The notes: generated by a model from the sequence alone, not told the origin. Positions 9,278-18,349 are shown, counted from the stretch's first letter. The stretch is 64,000 bases of DNA from Legionella rowbothamii (GCF_900639985.1 NZ_CAAAIM010000001.1:868001-932000); one strand, 5' to 3'. Numbers and translations: made by a program.

Positions 9278-10144
9278 ATGCCATCACACAAGTTAGATTT
9301 ATTGTGCCAACAAATTGAAAATCAAGTAACAGATGATTTTGGTAAGTTTTACATGTACGTTAGCTTATTAAAATCCGTTGCAGTAAGGAATACTCCCTTT
9401 AATAACGAGCTACCCAAGTATGATCACGGAATAAAACTTTGGAAAAAAAAGGATTTATATATTGGCAAATTACCTCAAGACTTCTCAAATGAAGTCGCAG
9501 CTTATGCACGGGAATTCATTAACACAGAGCCCAACATATCAAACCTTTTTTATAACATCGCAATGACGTACATACGCAAAGGAAACATTGCTGATTTATT
9601 CTATATTATCGATAAGATGCTTACCCATCTTCAGGCTATAAATAATACACAAAGCCATAACCAAGAAATTTCTACCTTTGTTGGTTTTATTGAAAAGAAA
9701 CCAGAGATTGTCAAATTTATTGAGCAAGTTTCTGCATGCAATCAACAACTGCTTTCTGCAATAGATAGTACGTGTAATGCTGTTTTATTCACTGGGGCAG
9801 CCCTTTTATTGGCTTTTATATTTTCCTTAGCACCTTCACTGCTTATTCTGGGACTCATGGCGGGAGGAGCCTACTATGCATACTCTTACGCTATTCAAGC
9901 TTATGAGCAAGGAGTAGAAACAGGGAAAAAGATAACTCTATTAGGTGAAAAATTAAAGAGCCTCCCTCAAGAGACCAGTCTTTTGAGTAACAAAAATCAT
10001 AGCTTTTTCACTACGATCATTACGCCCTTACCCCACGCTGCGATTACTGCAGGAGAGCAGCTCGCACCTAATAAGTCATGGCTAGACACTGCATCTAAAT
10101 GGCATGACCAAGTGGATCGCACGTGCAGCTTATTCATAAAATAA
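9278..10144 (+). CDS. Unknown protein with paired membrane helices
   Basis: A 288-residue protein of no family I recognise. The N-terminal 170 residues are soluble and helical. A hydrophobic hairpin (about 166-205: AVLFTGAALLLAFIFSLAPS then LLILGLMAGGAYYAYSYAI) splits it from a C-terminal polar third. There is no signal peptide. A ribosome site (GAGAG) precedes the ATG. The architecture, a helical domain plus a two-helix membrane hairpin, is common among Legionella proteins sent into host membranes, but nothing here proves secretion. It is transcribed with the permease direction, yet a palindrome separates them, so it is probably an independent unit. Confidence 0.7.
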   Translation: MPSHKLDLLCQQIENQVTDDFGKFYMYVSLLKSVAVRNTPFNNELPKYDHGIKLWKKKDLYIGKLPQDFSNEVAAYAREFINTEPNISNLFYNIAMTYIRKGNIADLFYIIDKMLTHLQAINNTQSHNQEISTFVGFIEKKPEIVKFIEQVSACNQQLLSAIDSTCNAVLFTGAALLLAFIFSLAPSLLILGLMAGGAYYAYSYAIQAYEQGVETGKKITLLGEKLKSLPQETSLLSNKNHSFFTTIITPLPHAAITAGEQLAPNKSWLDTASKWHDQVDRTCSLFIK

Positions 10145-10307
10145 GTAGTTGTAGAGAGGAGCAAAATAATTTGTGCCCTCTCTAACCACCGCTGAATCTA
10201 ATTACTTTCCCGCCATAGTAAGCTCACTCATTAGAACCGATTTTAAGACCGAATTACCACAGCCGCGGTAATTCAAGGGTTTATGGGAATGCGATTGATA
10301 CTGCTTG

Positions 10308-10341
10308 TTGGAGACCTAGTTGCCAGCAACCAGGTCTCCAA
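10308..10341. terminator. Strong hairpin between convergent genes (probable bidirectional terminator, repeat family B)
   Basis: TTGGAGACCT-a-GTTGC and GCAAC-c-AGGTCTCCAA make a 15-bp stem with one mismatch and a 2-nt tip. It lies between the converging unknown gene (+) and the Trm112-like gene (-). The core GTTGC..GCAAC next to CCTGG/CCAGG-type arms resembles elements at 26248-26275 and 41250-41361. T-runs are weak. Confidence 0.6.
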
Positions 10342-10364
10342 ACGAATAATAACGTGAATGGAGT

Positions 10365-10559
10365 TTATAACTTATCTTTTTCTTCCAAAGGAATAACCCG
10401 AGCCTCATGCTCTAGCATGACCGGAATATCACCATGAATTGGGAACGCTAAACGGTCAAATTTACAAATTAATTCATTTTTTTTATTAATAAGTTTACCT
10501 TTGCATAAAGGACAAACCAAAATTTCCAATAATTTTTTATCCACCAAGATCTCCTTCAC
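10365..10559 (-). CDS. Trm112 family small zinc-type protein (YcaR-like)
   Basis: A 64-residue protein of the usual family length. It begins with the helix [17 protein letters not shown], contains CPLCKG (16-21) and a second Cys in [12 protein letters not shown], and ends with the [12 protein letters not shown] segment. That order is diagnostic of the UPF0434/Trm112 family. In other organisms Trm112 activates several RNA and protein methyltransferases; bacterial copies are poorly characterised. It starts 4 nt after the tsaB stop on the same strand, so the two probably share an mRNA. Confidence 0.9.
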   Translation of the reverse strand: MKEILVDKKLLEILVCPLCKGKLINKKNELICKFDRLAFPIHGDIPVMLEHEARVIPLEEKDKL

Positions 10560-10563
10560 TCAT

Positions 10564-11229
10564 TTAAGAGTTCTTATCGTATGTTACTTGATTGCGAACG
10601 TATACTGGCTGCGCATCTGCAACATGAATGGCAGGTAAATTCTTTGCCCGTGCCAATTCAATCATCGCTGCAGCGTTTGGATATACGCTTAACCTGTTAC
10701 TTACTTGTGCTTTTAAAGTATCAGAAAAATCAGCCCAATACTCATCGATACCTACCCCGGCAAGCACAATGGGTTGTTGAGTAGGCACTGAAATTTTAGC
10801 AACTGCGTTCACTCGCTCTTCTGCAACATACTGTGCTTGCGGGTAATACGCCCAATACATTTCGTGCATACGCGCATCCAGTACTGCTAATACAGCAGTA
10901 TCGGCCTGCGCTGTCTGTTGTCGGGCGCGCCAAGCGATGGCAGCCAGACTGCTTACCGGAATTAATTCCAAATCATGAGCATAAGCCAATCCTTTAGCAG
11001 TGCTGCAGGCAATACGTAAGCCCGTAAAACTACCAGGTCCACAGCCAAAAATGATACCATCTAGCTGATTCATTGGTATATTTGCCTTTGCCAATAACTC
11101 ATCAATCATAGGCAGCAAAAATTGCGCATGGGTTCGTTGGGCTCCCTGTTCTTGATGCAAGAGCTCATCACCAAACGATACCGCGACACTTGCTTGCTCT
11201 GTTGATGTATCAATCGCTAATAGTTTCAT
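10564..11229 (-). CDS. tsaB: tRNA threonylcarbamoyladenosine biosynthesis protein TsaB
   Basis: A 221-residue ASKHA-fold protein. The N-terminal phosphate loop reads LLAIDTSTEQASVAV. It is followed by EQGAQRTHAQFLLPMIDELL and the hallmark IIFGCGPGSFTGLRIACSTAKGLAY. TsaB is the scaffold that joins TsaD and TsaE to transfer threonylcarbamoyl to A37 of ANN-decoding tRNAs, an essential step in most bacteria. The start codon lies within the last 20 bases of the upstream helicase gene, so translation is probably coupled. The Trm112-like gene follows after 4 nt, making a compact run of translation-related genes. Confidence 0.95.
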   Translation of the reverse strand: MKLLAIDTSTEQASVAVSFGDELLHQEQGAQRTHAQFLLPMIDELLAKANIPMNQLDGIIFGCGPGSFTGLRIACSTAKGLAYAHDLELIPVSSLAAIAWRARQQTAQADTAVLAVLDARMHEMYWAYYPQAQYVAEERVNAVAKISVPTQQPIVLAGVGIDEYWADFSDTLKAQVSNRLSVYPNAAAMIELARAKNLPAIHVADAQPVYVRNQVTYDKNS

Positions 11230-13084
11230 AATCCAATGCCAACTCTCTAATAAATTTTAAAACCTTTTGGTCATCACGCGTTATGGGAAGTTTCGGCAAA
11301 CTGGCTAAAATACGTCGACCATACTCTCTACCGGTAAGACGCGGATCAGCAATGACTAAGATACCTTTGTCCGTATTATCTCGAATTAAACGCCCTACTC
11401 CCTGCTTCAATGCGATTACCGCATTGGGTAAGGATAATTCATCAAATCCAGACAACCCTTTTTCTTTTAAATAAGCCATTCTCCCTCGTGTAACAGGGTC
11501 AACGGGACTGGCAAAAGGTAATTTATCAATGATAACACAAGAAAGCGCCTCTCCCTTAACATCAACTCCTTCCCAAAAGGTTGCTGTACCTAATAAAACC
11601 GCATTTCCTAATTGTCGAAAACGCTCCAACAAAATAGGCTTTGCCTCAGTTCCTTGAATTAATATCGGATAGTTTAAGACACCGTCCATCATTTGAGCAA
11701 CCTGTTTTAGCGCTTTATGGCTGGTAAATAAGAAGAAACAGCGTCCCCCCAGTTCCTCAATAATAGGTATGACTCGTTTGAGCAATAAATCGTAATAATT
11801 TTGATTTTTAGGATCCGGTAATCCGCGAGGCAAGTAAAGTAAGGCTTGTTCCTGATAATCAAACGGACTTGGTAAAAGTAAGGTCTTAGCCTCATCTAAT
11901 CCTAGGGGATTACAAAAACACTCAAAAGAATCCGCCATAGTTAAGGTAGCAGACGTAAAAACATAGGTACAGGATTGTCTTTTAAGTAACTGGCTAAAGG
12001 GTTCAGCAACCGTATAAGGAGTTGCATGAAACACTAAGGTATGTTTAAAACGCTCTAACCAACGAATTTTATCATTTTGCGTTTGAGTAAACAGTTGCAG
12101 GACCGCACTAAACTCTTCTAAACGCTCTTTACAACGCACTAAACCAGGCTTTTCCGCAATCGCCTCCGCATCAAAGCACCCGAGCAATTCGCTTTGTAAA
12201 CTCAACCAATTATCCCAAATCCCCATAAAAGTTTTATTGCGTTTGAGTTCCTCCCAACTACTGCGCTCATCAAAGGCAGATACATGCGTTACTAATTCAT
12301 CCATCAGCTTATCTGTTTTAAAACTTAGCGCTTTTAAGGGCTGGTTTGCCAAATCAATCGCCGGCCACTCGCGAATTACATCATCAACTAAATCACGAAA
12401 TTGACGTGTACCGATACGATCGCCATTAAAATGTGTGGCAATTTCTGCTAATTGATGGGCCTCATCGAAAATCACTACATCAACACCCGGTAATAATTCC
12501 CCAAACCCTTCATCTTTCAAACGAGAGTCAGCGAAAAATAGATGATGATTAATTACAACCACATCAGCGGTTAAGGCGCGTTTACGCGCTTTTACCAAAA
12601 AACAGTCTTCATAATTAGGACATTCCGCGCCTAAGCAATTATCAACGGTCGAGGTCACATAAGGCCATACAGGGGAATCTTCGCTTAACTCAGGTAATTC
12701 AGAGCGATCCCCTAATTTCATTTGCGATAATTTACTCCGCACATGAGCAACCTCATGTGCGCATTGTGGGCTTTGAAATTGCCCTTCCTCAGCATGCAAT
12801 TCAACACGGTGCTGACAAATATAATTTGCTCTGCCCTTTAAATTTTGGATGCGCGTAGAAAGGCCCAAAGCACGAACTAAGGTAGGCAAGTCTTTTTGAT
12901 AGAGCTGATCTTGTAATGTTTTAGTGGCGGTAGAAATGAGTGCTTTTTTACCACTAAGCAGACAAGGCAATAAATAGGCGAAGGTTTTGCCAGTTCCAGT
13001 CCCTGCTTCAGCAACTAGTATTGATTTATCCTCAATAGCCTGAGCAATAGCCTCAGCCAAATCAGACTGAGGGGCTCTAGCCAT
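11210..13084 (-). CDS. ATP-dependent DNA helicase, DinG/YoaA family (apparent 5' frameshift)
   Basis: At least 624 residues. The Walker A region is AEAGTGTGKTFAYLLP, and four Cys (CQHRVE..., CAHE, CLGAECPNYEDC) mark the Fe-S domain. Motif II is DEAH (VVIFDEAHQLAEIA), and the C-terminal helicase half has VLLGTATFWEGVDVKGEALS and GVGRLIRD. This is the XPD-like superfamily 2 Fe-S helicase group; YoaA works in replication repair. The ATG at 13084 gives a truncated start: the frame upstream encodes GRLSTAIPGF, the family's normal N-terminus, without any start codon. An ATG at 13139 lies in another frame and would join it if one base of the GG at 13126-13127 were absent. It may be a sequencing error, a real mutation or use of a rare start codon. 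Confidence 0.9.
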   Translation of the reverse strand: MARAPQSDLAEAIAQAIEDKSILVAEAGTGTGKTFAYLLPCLLSGKKALISTATKTLQDQLYQKDLPTLVRALGLSTRIQNLKGRANYICQHRVELHAEEGQFQSPQCAHEVAHVRSKLSQMKLGDRSELPELSEDSPVWPYVTSTVDNCLGAECPNYEDCFLVKARKRALTADVVVINHHLFFADSRLKDEGFGELLPGVDVVIFDEAHQLAEIATHFNGDRIGTRQFRDLVDDVIREWPAIDLANQPLKALSFKTDKLMDELVTHVSAFDERSSWEELKRNKTFMGIWDNWLSLQSELLGCFDAEAIAEKPGLVRCKERLEEFSAVLQLFTQTQNDKIRWLERFKHTLVFHATPYTVAEPFSQLLKRQSCTYVFTSATLTMADSFECFCNPLGLDEAKTLLLPSPFDYQEQALLYLPRGLPDPKNQNYYDLLLKRVIPIIEELGGRCFFLFTSHKALKQVAQMMDGVLNYPILIQGTEAKPILLERFRQLGNAVLLGTATFWEGVDVKGEALSCVIIDKLPFASPVDPVTRGRMAYLKEKGLSGFDELSLPNAVIALKQGVGRLIRDNTDKGILVIADPRLTGREYGRRILASLPKLPITRDDQKVLKFIRELALDYETISD

Positions 13085-13164
13085 AAATCCTGGGATGGCT
13101 GTTGAAAGCCGGCCTTTTTCACTTAGGTTGTGCCGACATGATTCGCTAAGAGAAGTGATTTCGA

Positions 13165-13491
13165 TTACTCTTCTTGTAAATATTGCAGTTTATCAGTCAC
13201 CGTTTCCCAATCTTTCGCATCCTCGGGTGCATCTATTTTTGCTGTAATATTGGGCCATTTTTGCGCCAGTCTAGCATTCAATTCTTTAAACTGCTTTTGC
13301 TCATCAGTTAAATCATCTTCAGAAACGATAGCATTCACTGGGCATTCAGGCTCGCATAATGCACAGTCAATGCATTCATCAGGATGAATCACTAAAAAAT
13401 TAGGTCCCTCATAAAAACAATCAACTGGGCAAACTTCTACACAGTCAGTGTACTTACAACGAATGCAACTTTCAGTTACGACAAAAGTCAT
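13165..13491 (-). CDS. fdxA: Ferredoxin FdxA, 7Fe type
   Basis: A 108-residue ferredoxin. The ATG at 13491 is preferred over 13506 because it gives the standard MTFVVTESC start with an AAGG ribosome site 6 nt away. The first cluster motif [17 protein letters not shown] and the second [16 protein letters not shown], with an intervening Cys pattern typical of [3Fe-4S]/[4Fe-4S] proteins of the Azotobacter FdI class, are both intact. It carries electrons at low potential in the cytoplasm; the partner is unknown. It lies upstream of the helicase gene on the same strand with about 25 bp between its stop and the helicase's likely original ATG (13139). Confidence 0.93.
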   Translation of the reverse strand: MTFVVTESCIRCKYTDCVEVCPVDCFYEGPNFLVIHPDECIDCALCEPECPVNAIVSEDDLTDEQKQFKELNARLAQKWPNITAKIDAPEDAKDWETVTDKLQYLQEE

Positions 13492-13680
13492 GATAAACCT
13501 TTTCAAAATGGGAATAGAGAATAGTTGTTATTAAAGCATAAAACCCAGTATTGGTGGTAGTAATTATACCGTGCTGCGGCCACATTAATCGGGCTTGATC
13601 TGTAATTTAAATTTTAAAAATAATCACTGTGCTCTTGAATGATACACCATCCTGTGTTAAATTTAATCAATTTTATTTTT

Positions 13681-13702
13681 AAGGTTCAACTAGAACCTTT
13701 TT
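13681..13702 (+). terminator. Hairpin with T-run just upstream of the kinase-like gene
   Basis: AAGGTTC-aacta-GAACCTT followed by TTTT, a 7-bp perfect stem with the form of an intrinsic terminator on the + strand. It stands 31 nt before the ATG at 13734, and no + strand gene precedes it in the last several kb. It may therefore act as a leader attenuator or as protection against read-through. Confidence 0.5.
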
Positions 13703-13733
13703 ATACCATCATCGCTTTTTGTCCGGAGCACCA

Positions 13734-16679
13734 ATGCCTCAATTAAACAATCTATTTGACCAAGCAAATAACCCCGAAATTCAAAAACTTATAGACAAGT
13801 TTAATGAGATTCCAAAAGAGAATTATCTTGAGCGCTGTTTTTACTTACAAAAAATTAATTTTTTATTGAAACATACTCAAGCTGATGCAGAATTAACTCG
13901 TTGGATCAATGCCAGTTCAAATGAAGAAGGAAGTTGGCAAGCACTATTAATGTCTTTAGAGATTAATCCTCTTGCAGAATCCCTGTTACAAACGACTCAA
14001 TTTGCTGATGTAGTAGCAAACAGTACAGAACAACGACCTACAGCACGTAAAGAAGAGAGCGCACAGAAATTAACAGAAGCTCTTAATCAATTATTAAAAC
14101 AAAACCTACCTTTTGAACGTTGCCGAACCCAGTTCCTTGAACTGAACTATCGGATAAGTCAAATATTTGCAAAGCTTGACCCTTATCCTCAATATGGACG
14201 AGGCCCCCTAAAAACATTTATTGAGCAATTTAATGCGCTTCCTCAAGATGATCATATTCAGCGTATATTTCAGTTACAGCGAATCCAGTATCAATTGAAC
14301 AAGGTTCCATTAAATGAGAATTTATTTAATTGGCGCAATGGCCACCCCGACCGGACTGGCTCTTGGGAATCACTTTTAACTACTTACGGTATTGAACCGG
14401 ATGGCTCCTTTTTCTTAAAAAGCGCTCAGTTTGCAAAAGCGATAAAAAGCAGAATGAGGTCCTACCCTCCCTTAGTAAAAGATGCAGCCTATAACGATCT
14501 CCATAAGCTAATGCAGAAACGAGATGAGCTTCTTGAAAAAACCGTTCTAGGTGCAGAAGATAGAACTTTATACATCGCCTTGTCCTGTCGTATTGACTAT
14601 TTAATGGAGAATGAACCCAAATATAAAGTAACTAAAACCAGACACCTTCTTGATTTAACCCGAGCCAAAGCTAAACTATCAGCAATTAAAGGCCATAACC
14701 AAGAAGAGAGCGAAAATTATCAAACTGCTGTTTTAGGTGATCACCAAGCAAACAATTTTAATTTCACTCTAGACATCAAGGTGCTTCAAGAGGAATTTGC
14801 AAAAGAAGAATCTAAAAAAGAAGAATCTAAGCGATTTGTTCTACGTATCGAAGATCGCCCGCAATTGGGTATTGAACAAAAATTACAGTCTTATGAAGTA
14901 ACTGATTATTTTGCTGATGATGTTGCATTTTCGATGATTCAGTTCAAAGATGGGGACGGGGATGTCTGCTATAAGCCTTTAGTCTTAAGTCAGTTTGCTA
15001 AAGAAGGCGATTTGCGGAGCGTGGCGAAAAGATTAAGGGACAAAAATACCGCGTTCATTTTGAGCAGTGCAAAACATTACTTCGAAAGAATAAATAACTT
15101 TTGCCTCAAATTAAAAGAAGCGGATGTATACCATCCAGATATAAAATTAAGTAACTTCCTGGCGCATAATAATCGATTACTTGTTGCAGATAGAAAAACC
15201 TTTGTTAGCGGACAATCTCAACTTGCATCAAATCTACGCTCTTCACCTCAATATGCACCACCACAATACACTGACTGCCTCAATGAAGACCAGGATGCAT
15301 ATGTAGCCAAAGCCTATAGAACCCGTTTTGATATGGAACAATTTATGGCATATCAAGTAGGTATGGCTCTTAAAGAATTCTTACTATTAACAAAAATGGA
15401 TGACCTCCCCGATGATTATTGGAATCCTGATTGCGATATAGAGTCCTATTTTAAAGACGGAAACAATCAAATAAAGAACTATATTTTGCTCATTCGCGAA
15501 ATGACTCGCCACGAAGAAGGTAAAAGACTGTCCATTAGCCAAATGCAGCAATTATTAACTATCATCGGTAAGCAACCTATTAATTTTTATGAAGACGTAG
15601 AAAAGATGCTGCCTTCAGCATCAGTGGGACTTGAAAAAGAATATAATGAAATTCAGGCCTTATTGAATAGTAATCTGAGGAATGAGGAATTATTGAAACA
15701 AGCCAATCCTCTCTTTATTCAATTAAGTACTCGAGATCCTCAGGAATGTCGCCTAAATCGACTTGCTGAAAAGCTAGCGGTTAAATGTTATCAACAATGC
15801 TCGAAGTCTTATTTTACAAACCTTTCAAAATCCATTGAAAAAAGCCTATTAGACCAAGACTGGCAACATGCTAGCTTCACTCAAAAATTGATTCATTACG
15901 TATCCTTTGGCTACTTCCGTGTACCCGAGATAACAAATGTAACGCAAATAAAAATTGCTTTGGATTTTTCAGGACCCGAATTCCAATCCCATTTTATTCC
16001 TTTTATATCCTTATCTAAAACCCATCTATTCCATTTGGGAGCGAAACAATCGCAACACGTGATAGATTTCTTACAAGCGAATATGACGGAAATAAAAACC
16101 GCACTTGCGACACTCTTTTCTGAAGATAGCAATGAGGTAGAATCAACTCCCAATGAACCACTGCAGCAACAAGTGGCAAGTCTATCCTCAGAGGAATCCG
16201 ACTCAGAGTTGACTGAGGAATCCTTAGGGGATGAATCCCTTTCAAGTAGTATTGTGATTCATAAAACAACGAAAATGGATGGGGATAAGGAATCACAAGC
16301 AGCTAGCGTCATCATTAAAAGTAGTGCTGAAACCAATGACGAGGACGGAGAAGAGGAAGAAAATTCCGGCAGTGTAGTTTTTATCCCCAATCCAAGTTCG
16401 GATACAACTCCAGAAGCAGAAACAGATGCAGAGGAGGAAAAAATTGAGCACCAAGAAAAAGCAAAATCAACTCTGCAATTTTTTGCCGCGGTTAAAAAAC
16501 AAGAACCAAGTTCTTATCAAGCACGAAAGAAAAATAGATTCTTCAATAGAGCGACTCTACGCGGCACGAGTATTGTTTTTAAAGGAGAAGCACTCAATTC
16601 ATTAATGGCGGCTGTTGCTGCACAGGAAATTGAATCCACTAATCCCTCAGCTCAAAACTCCTTAGCAGCAGTTTGCTAA
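13734..16679 (+). CDS. LegK7-like protein-kinase-fold protein with duplicated N-terminal domain (probable Dot/Icm effector)
   Basis: The start is the ATG at 13734, which has a GGAG site 5 nt upstream, rather than the TTG at 13719; this gives 981 residues. Residues 19-94 and 162-237 are two copies of one domain: both have a FN.lP....R.f.LQ.I.. helix, a W near the middle, GSW.(A/S)LL and (T/S).(Q)FA endings. A kinase-like domain follows (about 330-600): LRIEDR could be the beta-3 strand, HPDIKLSNFL holds the catalytic Asp469, Lys471 and Asn474, and VADRKTF (Asp486) replaces DFG. The C-terminus has an acidic Ser/Glu-rich stretch (about 800-930). The LegK7 identity is inferred from this fold plus the letS-pfp-pilin-to-kinase order I recall for L. 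pneumophila. LegK7 is a host-targeted kinase that mimics Hippo/MST1. Confidence 0.75.
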   Translation: MPQLNNLFDQANNPEIQKLIDKFNEIPKENYLERCFYLQKINFLLKHTQADAELTRWINASSNEEGSWQALLMSLEINPLAESLLQTTQFADVVANSTEQRPTARKEESAQKLTEALNQLLKQNLPFERCRTQFLELNYRISQIFAKLDPYPQYGRGPLKTFIEQFNALPQDDHIQRIFQLQRIQYQLNKVPLNENLFNWRNGHPDRTGSWESLLTTYGIEPDGSFFLKSAQFAKAIKSRMRSYPPLVKDAAYNDLHKLMQKRDELLEKTVLGAEDRTLYIALSCRIDYLMENEPKYKVTKTRHLLDLTRAKAKLSAIKGHNQEESENYQTAVLGDHQANNFNFTLDIKVLQEEFAKEESKKEESKRFVLRIEDRPQLGIEQKLQSYEVTDYFADDVAFSMIQFKDGDGDVCYKPLVLSQFAKEGDLRSVAKRLRDKNTAFILSSAKHYFERINNFCLKLKEADVYHPDIKLSNFLAHNNRLLVADRKTFVSGQSQLASNLRSSPQYAPPQYTDCLNEDQDAYVAKAYRTRFDMEQFMAYQVGMALKEFLLLTKMDDLPDDYWNPDCDIESYFKDGNNQIKNYILLIREMTRHEEGKRLSISQMQQLLTIIGKQPINFYEDVEKMLPSASVGLEKEYNEIQALLNSNLRNEELLKQANPLFIQLSTRDPQECRLNRLAEKLAVKCYQQCSKSYFTNLSKSIEKSLLDQDWQHASFTQKLIHYVSFGYFRVPEITNVTQIKIALDFSGPEFQSHFIPFISLSKTHLFHLGAKQSQHVIDFLQANMTEIKTALATLFSEDSNEVESTPNEPLQQQVASLSSEESDSELTEESLGDESLSSSIVIHKTTKMDGDKESQAASVIIKSSAETNDEDGEEEENSGSVVFIPNPSSDTTPEAETDAEEEKIEHQEKAKSTLQFFAAVKKQEPSSYQARKKNRFFNRATLRGTSIVFKGEALNSLMAAVAAQEIESTNPSAQNSLAAVC

Positions 16680-16914
16680 GCGCCAACGATAAGTGCTCAA
16701 GGAAGAGCTCTTATTTTAATAAACTCAATTAGTTAGGCAAAGAAAAAGCAACTAAGGCTTACAGTTCAGGCCAACAAGTTATATTATACCTGTTTTCCAA
16801 TTCATATTTAGCAATGCTTTAAAAATTGTCTATATTATAGATAAGTTGGTCTTTTCAACGCTAACTCATATCTAAAACAGACAGCATAAAGCATATTGAA
16901 TAAATGGAGTTATT

Positions 16915-17472
16915 ATGCCAATACATGAGCGACGACAACACTTCCGTATCGAGGATTATATATACTTTAACTACCGAATTATGGAACCGGGTGAAATGTG
17001 CTCGGATAGAGCCGTTGTCGATGAGTTATTGGGTAAAAATGGACAGCGCTATTTGGAAGCATCGCATTATTTCCAAAATATTGACTACGAATTAGCTGAA
17101 TTAACCCAGGCTATTGCATTAAAGGACCCTGCTTTAGCGCATTATCTTAATTTATTAAATACCAAAATAGACTATTTGTCTCGGCAAATGCTTATGACCA
17201 ATACCATTCAAATGCGTAAGGTAAATATTAGTCTTGGCGGCATGGCATTTAAAACAACAGAGCTTATTAAAGAAAAGACCAATTTAAAGATGGTTATCTA
17301 TACCAAGCCCAAAATGATTCCGATTATTTTAGAAGCAACTGTAGTTTACAGCCAATATCAAAGCGACCACCATTATCGTACTGCGGTAACATTTAATGGC
17401 CTAACAGATGAGCAAGAGCAAATTTTATCCCAGCATATTTTATTGGGACAAGTAAAAACCCGCTCCGACTAA
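16915..17472 (+). CDS. PilZ-domain protein, c-di-GMP-binding type with helical insertion
   Basis: A 185-residue cytoplasmic protein. The RxxxR element (R7...R11 within ERRQHFRI) and the NxSxxG element (NISLGG, 104-109) that together clamp c-di-GMP are both present, then a beta-rich end (MVIYTKPKMIPIILEATVVYSQY). Between the two motifs there are about 90 residues of mainly helical sequence, far more than the usual 20-30. PilZ proteins transmit c-di-GMP levels to motility, pili or secretion. Ribosome site TGGAG is 5 nt before the ATG. It stands between the kinase-like gene and the yggX-type gene, with 235 bp of gene-free AT-rich DNA before it. Confidence 0.8.
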   Translation: MPIHERRQHFRIEDYIYFNYRIMEPGEMCSDRAVVDELLGKNGQRYLEASHYFQNIDYELAELTQAIALKDPALAHYLNLLNTKIDYLSRQMLMTNTIQMRKVNISLGGMAFKTTELIKEKTNLKMVIYTKPKMIPIILEATVVYSQYQSDHHYRTAVTFNGLTDEQEQILSQHILLGQVKTRSD

Positions 17473-17514
17473 AAGGTTACAAAATTAGTGAATCCACAGT
17501 AAACTACCCCTTCC

Positions 17515-17542
17515 TAATAGGTCCGTACCCTGCGGCCTATTA
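17515..17542. terminator. Hairpin after the PilZ gene
   Basis: TAATAGG-t-CCG pairs with CGG-CCTATTA around a 7-nt loop: a 10-bp stem with one bulge, about 43 nt after the PilZ stop. There is no T-run, so termination strength is uncertain. Confidence 0.45.
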
Positions 17543-17634
17543 ATTAGATTGAATCACACGCTCCGACATTCTACTAAAAAACATAACCTGTTTGTCAACA
17601 AACGGACTACACTAACTGCTATAAGAGGTAAATT

Positions 17635-17901
17635 ATGACTAGAATCGTTCACTGCTGTAAGTTAAATCGTGATGCTGAGGGTATGTTAAAAGCTCCCTTC
17701 CCTGGTGCTCTAGGTGAGCGAATTTTCAATGAAGTCTCTAAAGAAGCCTGGAATATGTGGCTGTCTCATCAAACCATGTTAATCAATGAGTATCGATTAA
17801 ATTTACTCGAACCCAAATCGAGAGAATTTTTAAAAGAAGAAATGCAAAAATATTTCTTCGGTGAAGGTTCAGAAAAACCCGCTGGATATAATCCAAATTA
17901 A
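17635..17901 (+). CDS. yggX: Fe(II)-trafficking / oxidative-damage protection protein (YggX family)
   Basis: An 88-residue protein with the whole YggX pattern. It starts [17 protein letters not shown], then has [22 protein letters not shown], and continues with [22 protein letters not shown] before the FFGEG end. The conserved Cys (HCCKL) near the N-terminus is kept and doubled. YggX protects Fe-S proteins from oxidants and is linked to labile iron. AGAGG lies before the ATG at proper spacing. It is a single gene unit, followed 70 bp later by the tRNA-Phe promoter. Confidence 0.95.
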   Translation: MTRIVHCCKLNRDAEGMLKAPFPGALGERIFNEVSKEAWNMWLSHQTMLINEYRLNLLEPKSREFLKEEMQKYFFGEGSEKPAGYNPN

Positions 17902-17972
17902 ACCACTTTGAAAAATAACAACCCAATTTGTTGAATGGCCTCAGATTTTTTCATAAAAAATGAAATCAATGC

Positions 17973-18001
17973 TTGACTCTAAGGCCATATCACGGTTTAA
18001 T
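17973..18001 (+). promoter_or_regulatory. Sigma-70 promoter of tRNA-Phe
   Basis: TTGACT (17973-17978) and TTTAAT (17996-18001) are each one base from consensus, with an ideal 17-bp spacer. Transcription would start near 18008, about 6 nt before the tRNA 5' end. Confidence 0.75.
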
Positions 18002-18013
18002 GCATCCCGTTGG

Positions 18014-18089
18014 GGCCAGATAGCTCAGTCGGTAGAGCAGAGGATTGAAAATCCTCGTGTCGGCGGTTCGATTCCGTCTCTGGCCACCA
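18014..18089 (+). tRNA. tRNA-Phe (GAA)
   Basis: A 76-nt cloverleaf. The acceptor stem is GGCCAGA/TCTGGCC, the D arm has AGCTCAGTCGGTAGAGC, the anticodon GAA is at 18047-18049 between TT and AA with GAGGATT/AATCCTC pairing, and the T loop is GTTCGATTC. The discriminator A and CCA end (18087-18089) are encoded. No integrase or copy of the 3' end is seen nearby. Confidence 0.98.
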
Positions 18090-18349
18090 TCAAAGCTAAT
18101 CTCTTGGTGACTCCTACCAACATCCTGTTAAGACTCGTATATAATCTCAATATTTTCTACTTTCGTATTCACTCTGTACTTTGCTAATTCAATTTCAATA
18201 TCTTCCGTATGCATCAAAAAATACTATTACCTAGGCTTTGTTACAATAATAATTCAAATGAAGTGCAGAGAACAAAAAGATCATATATTGACCAAAAAGA
18301 CTTTTTTTAATATACTCTAGTATCTCTTATTTGTACTTTGGAGTCCAAC

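Noticed and set aside
18014..18089. tRNA-Phe as an integration site for a genomic island
   Set aside because: No integrase gene and no repeated tRNA 3' end was seen on either side.
17960..18187. 75-codon frame over the tRNA-Phe gene
   Set aside because: It reads through the tRNA and its promoter; the RNA gene explains the sequence.
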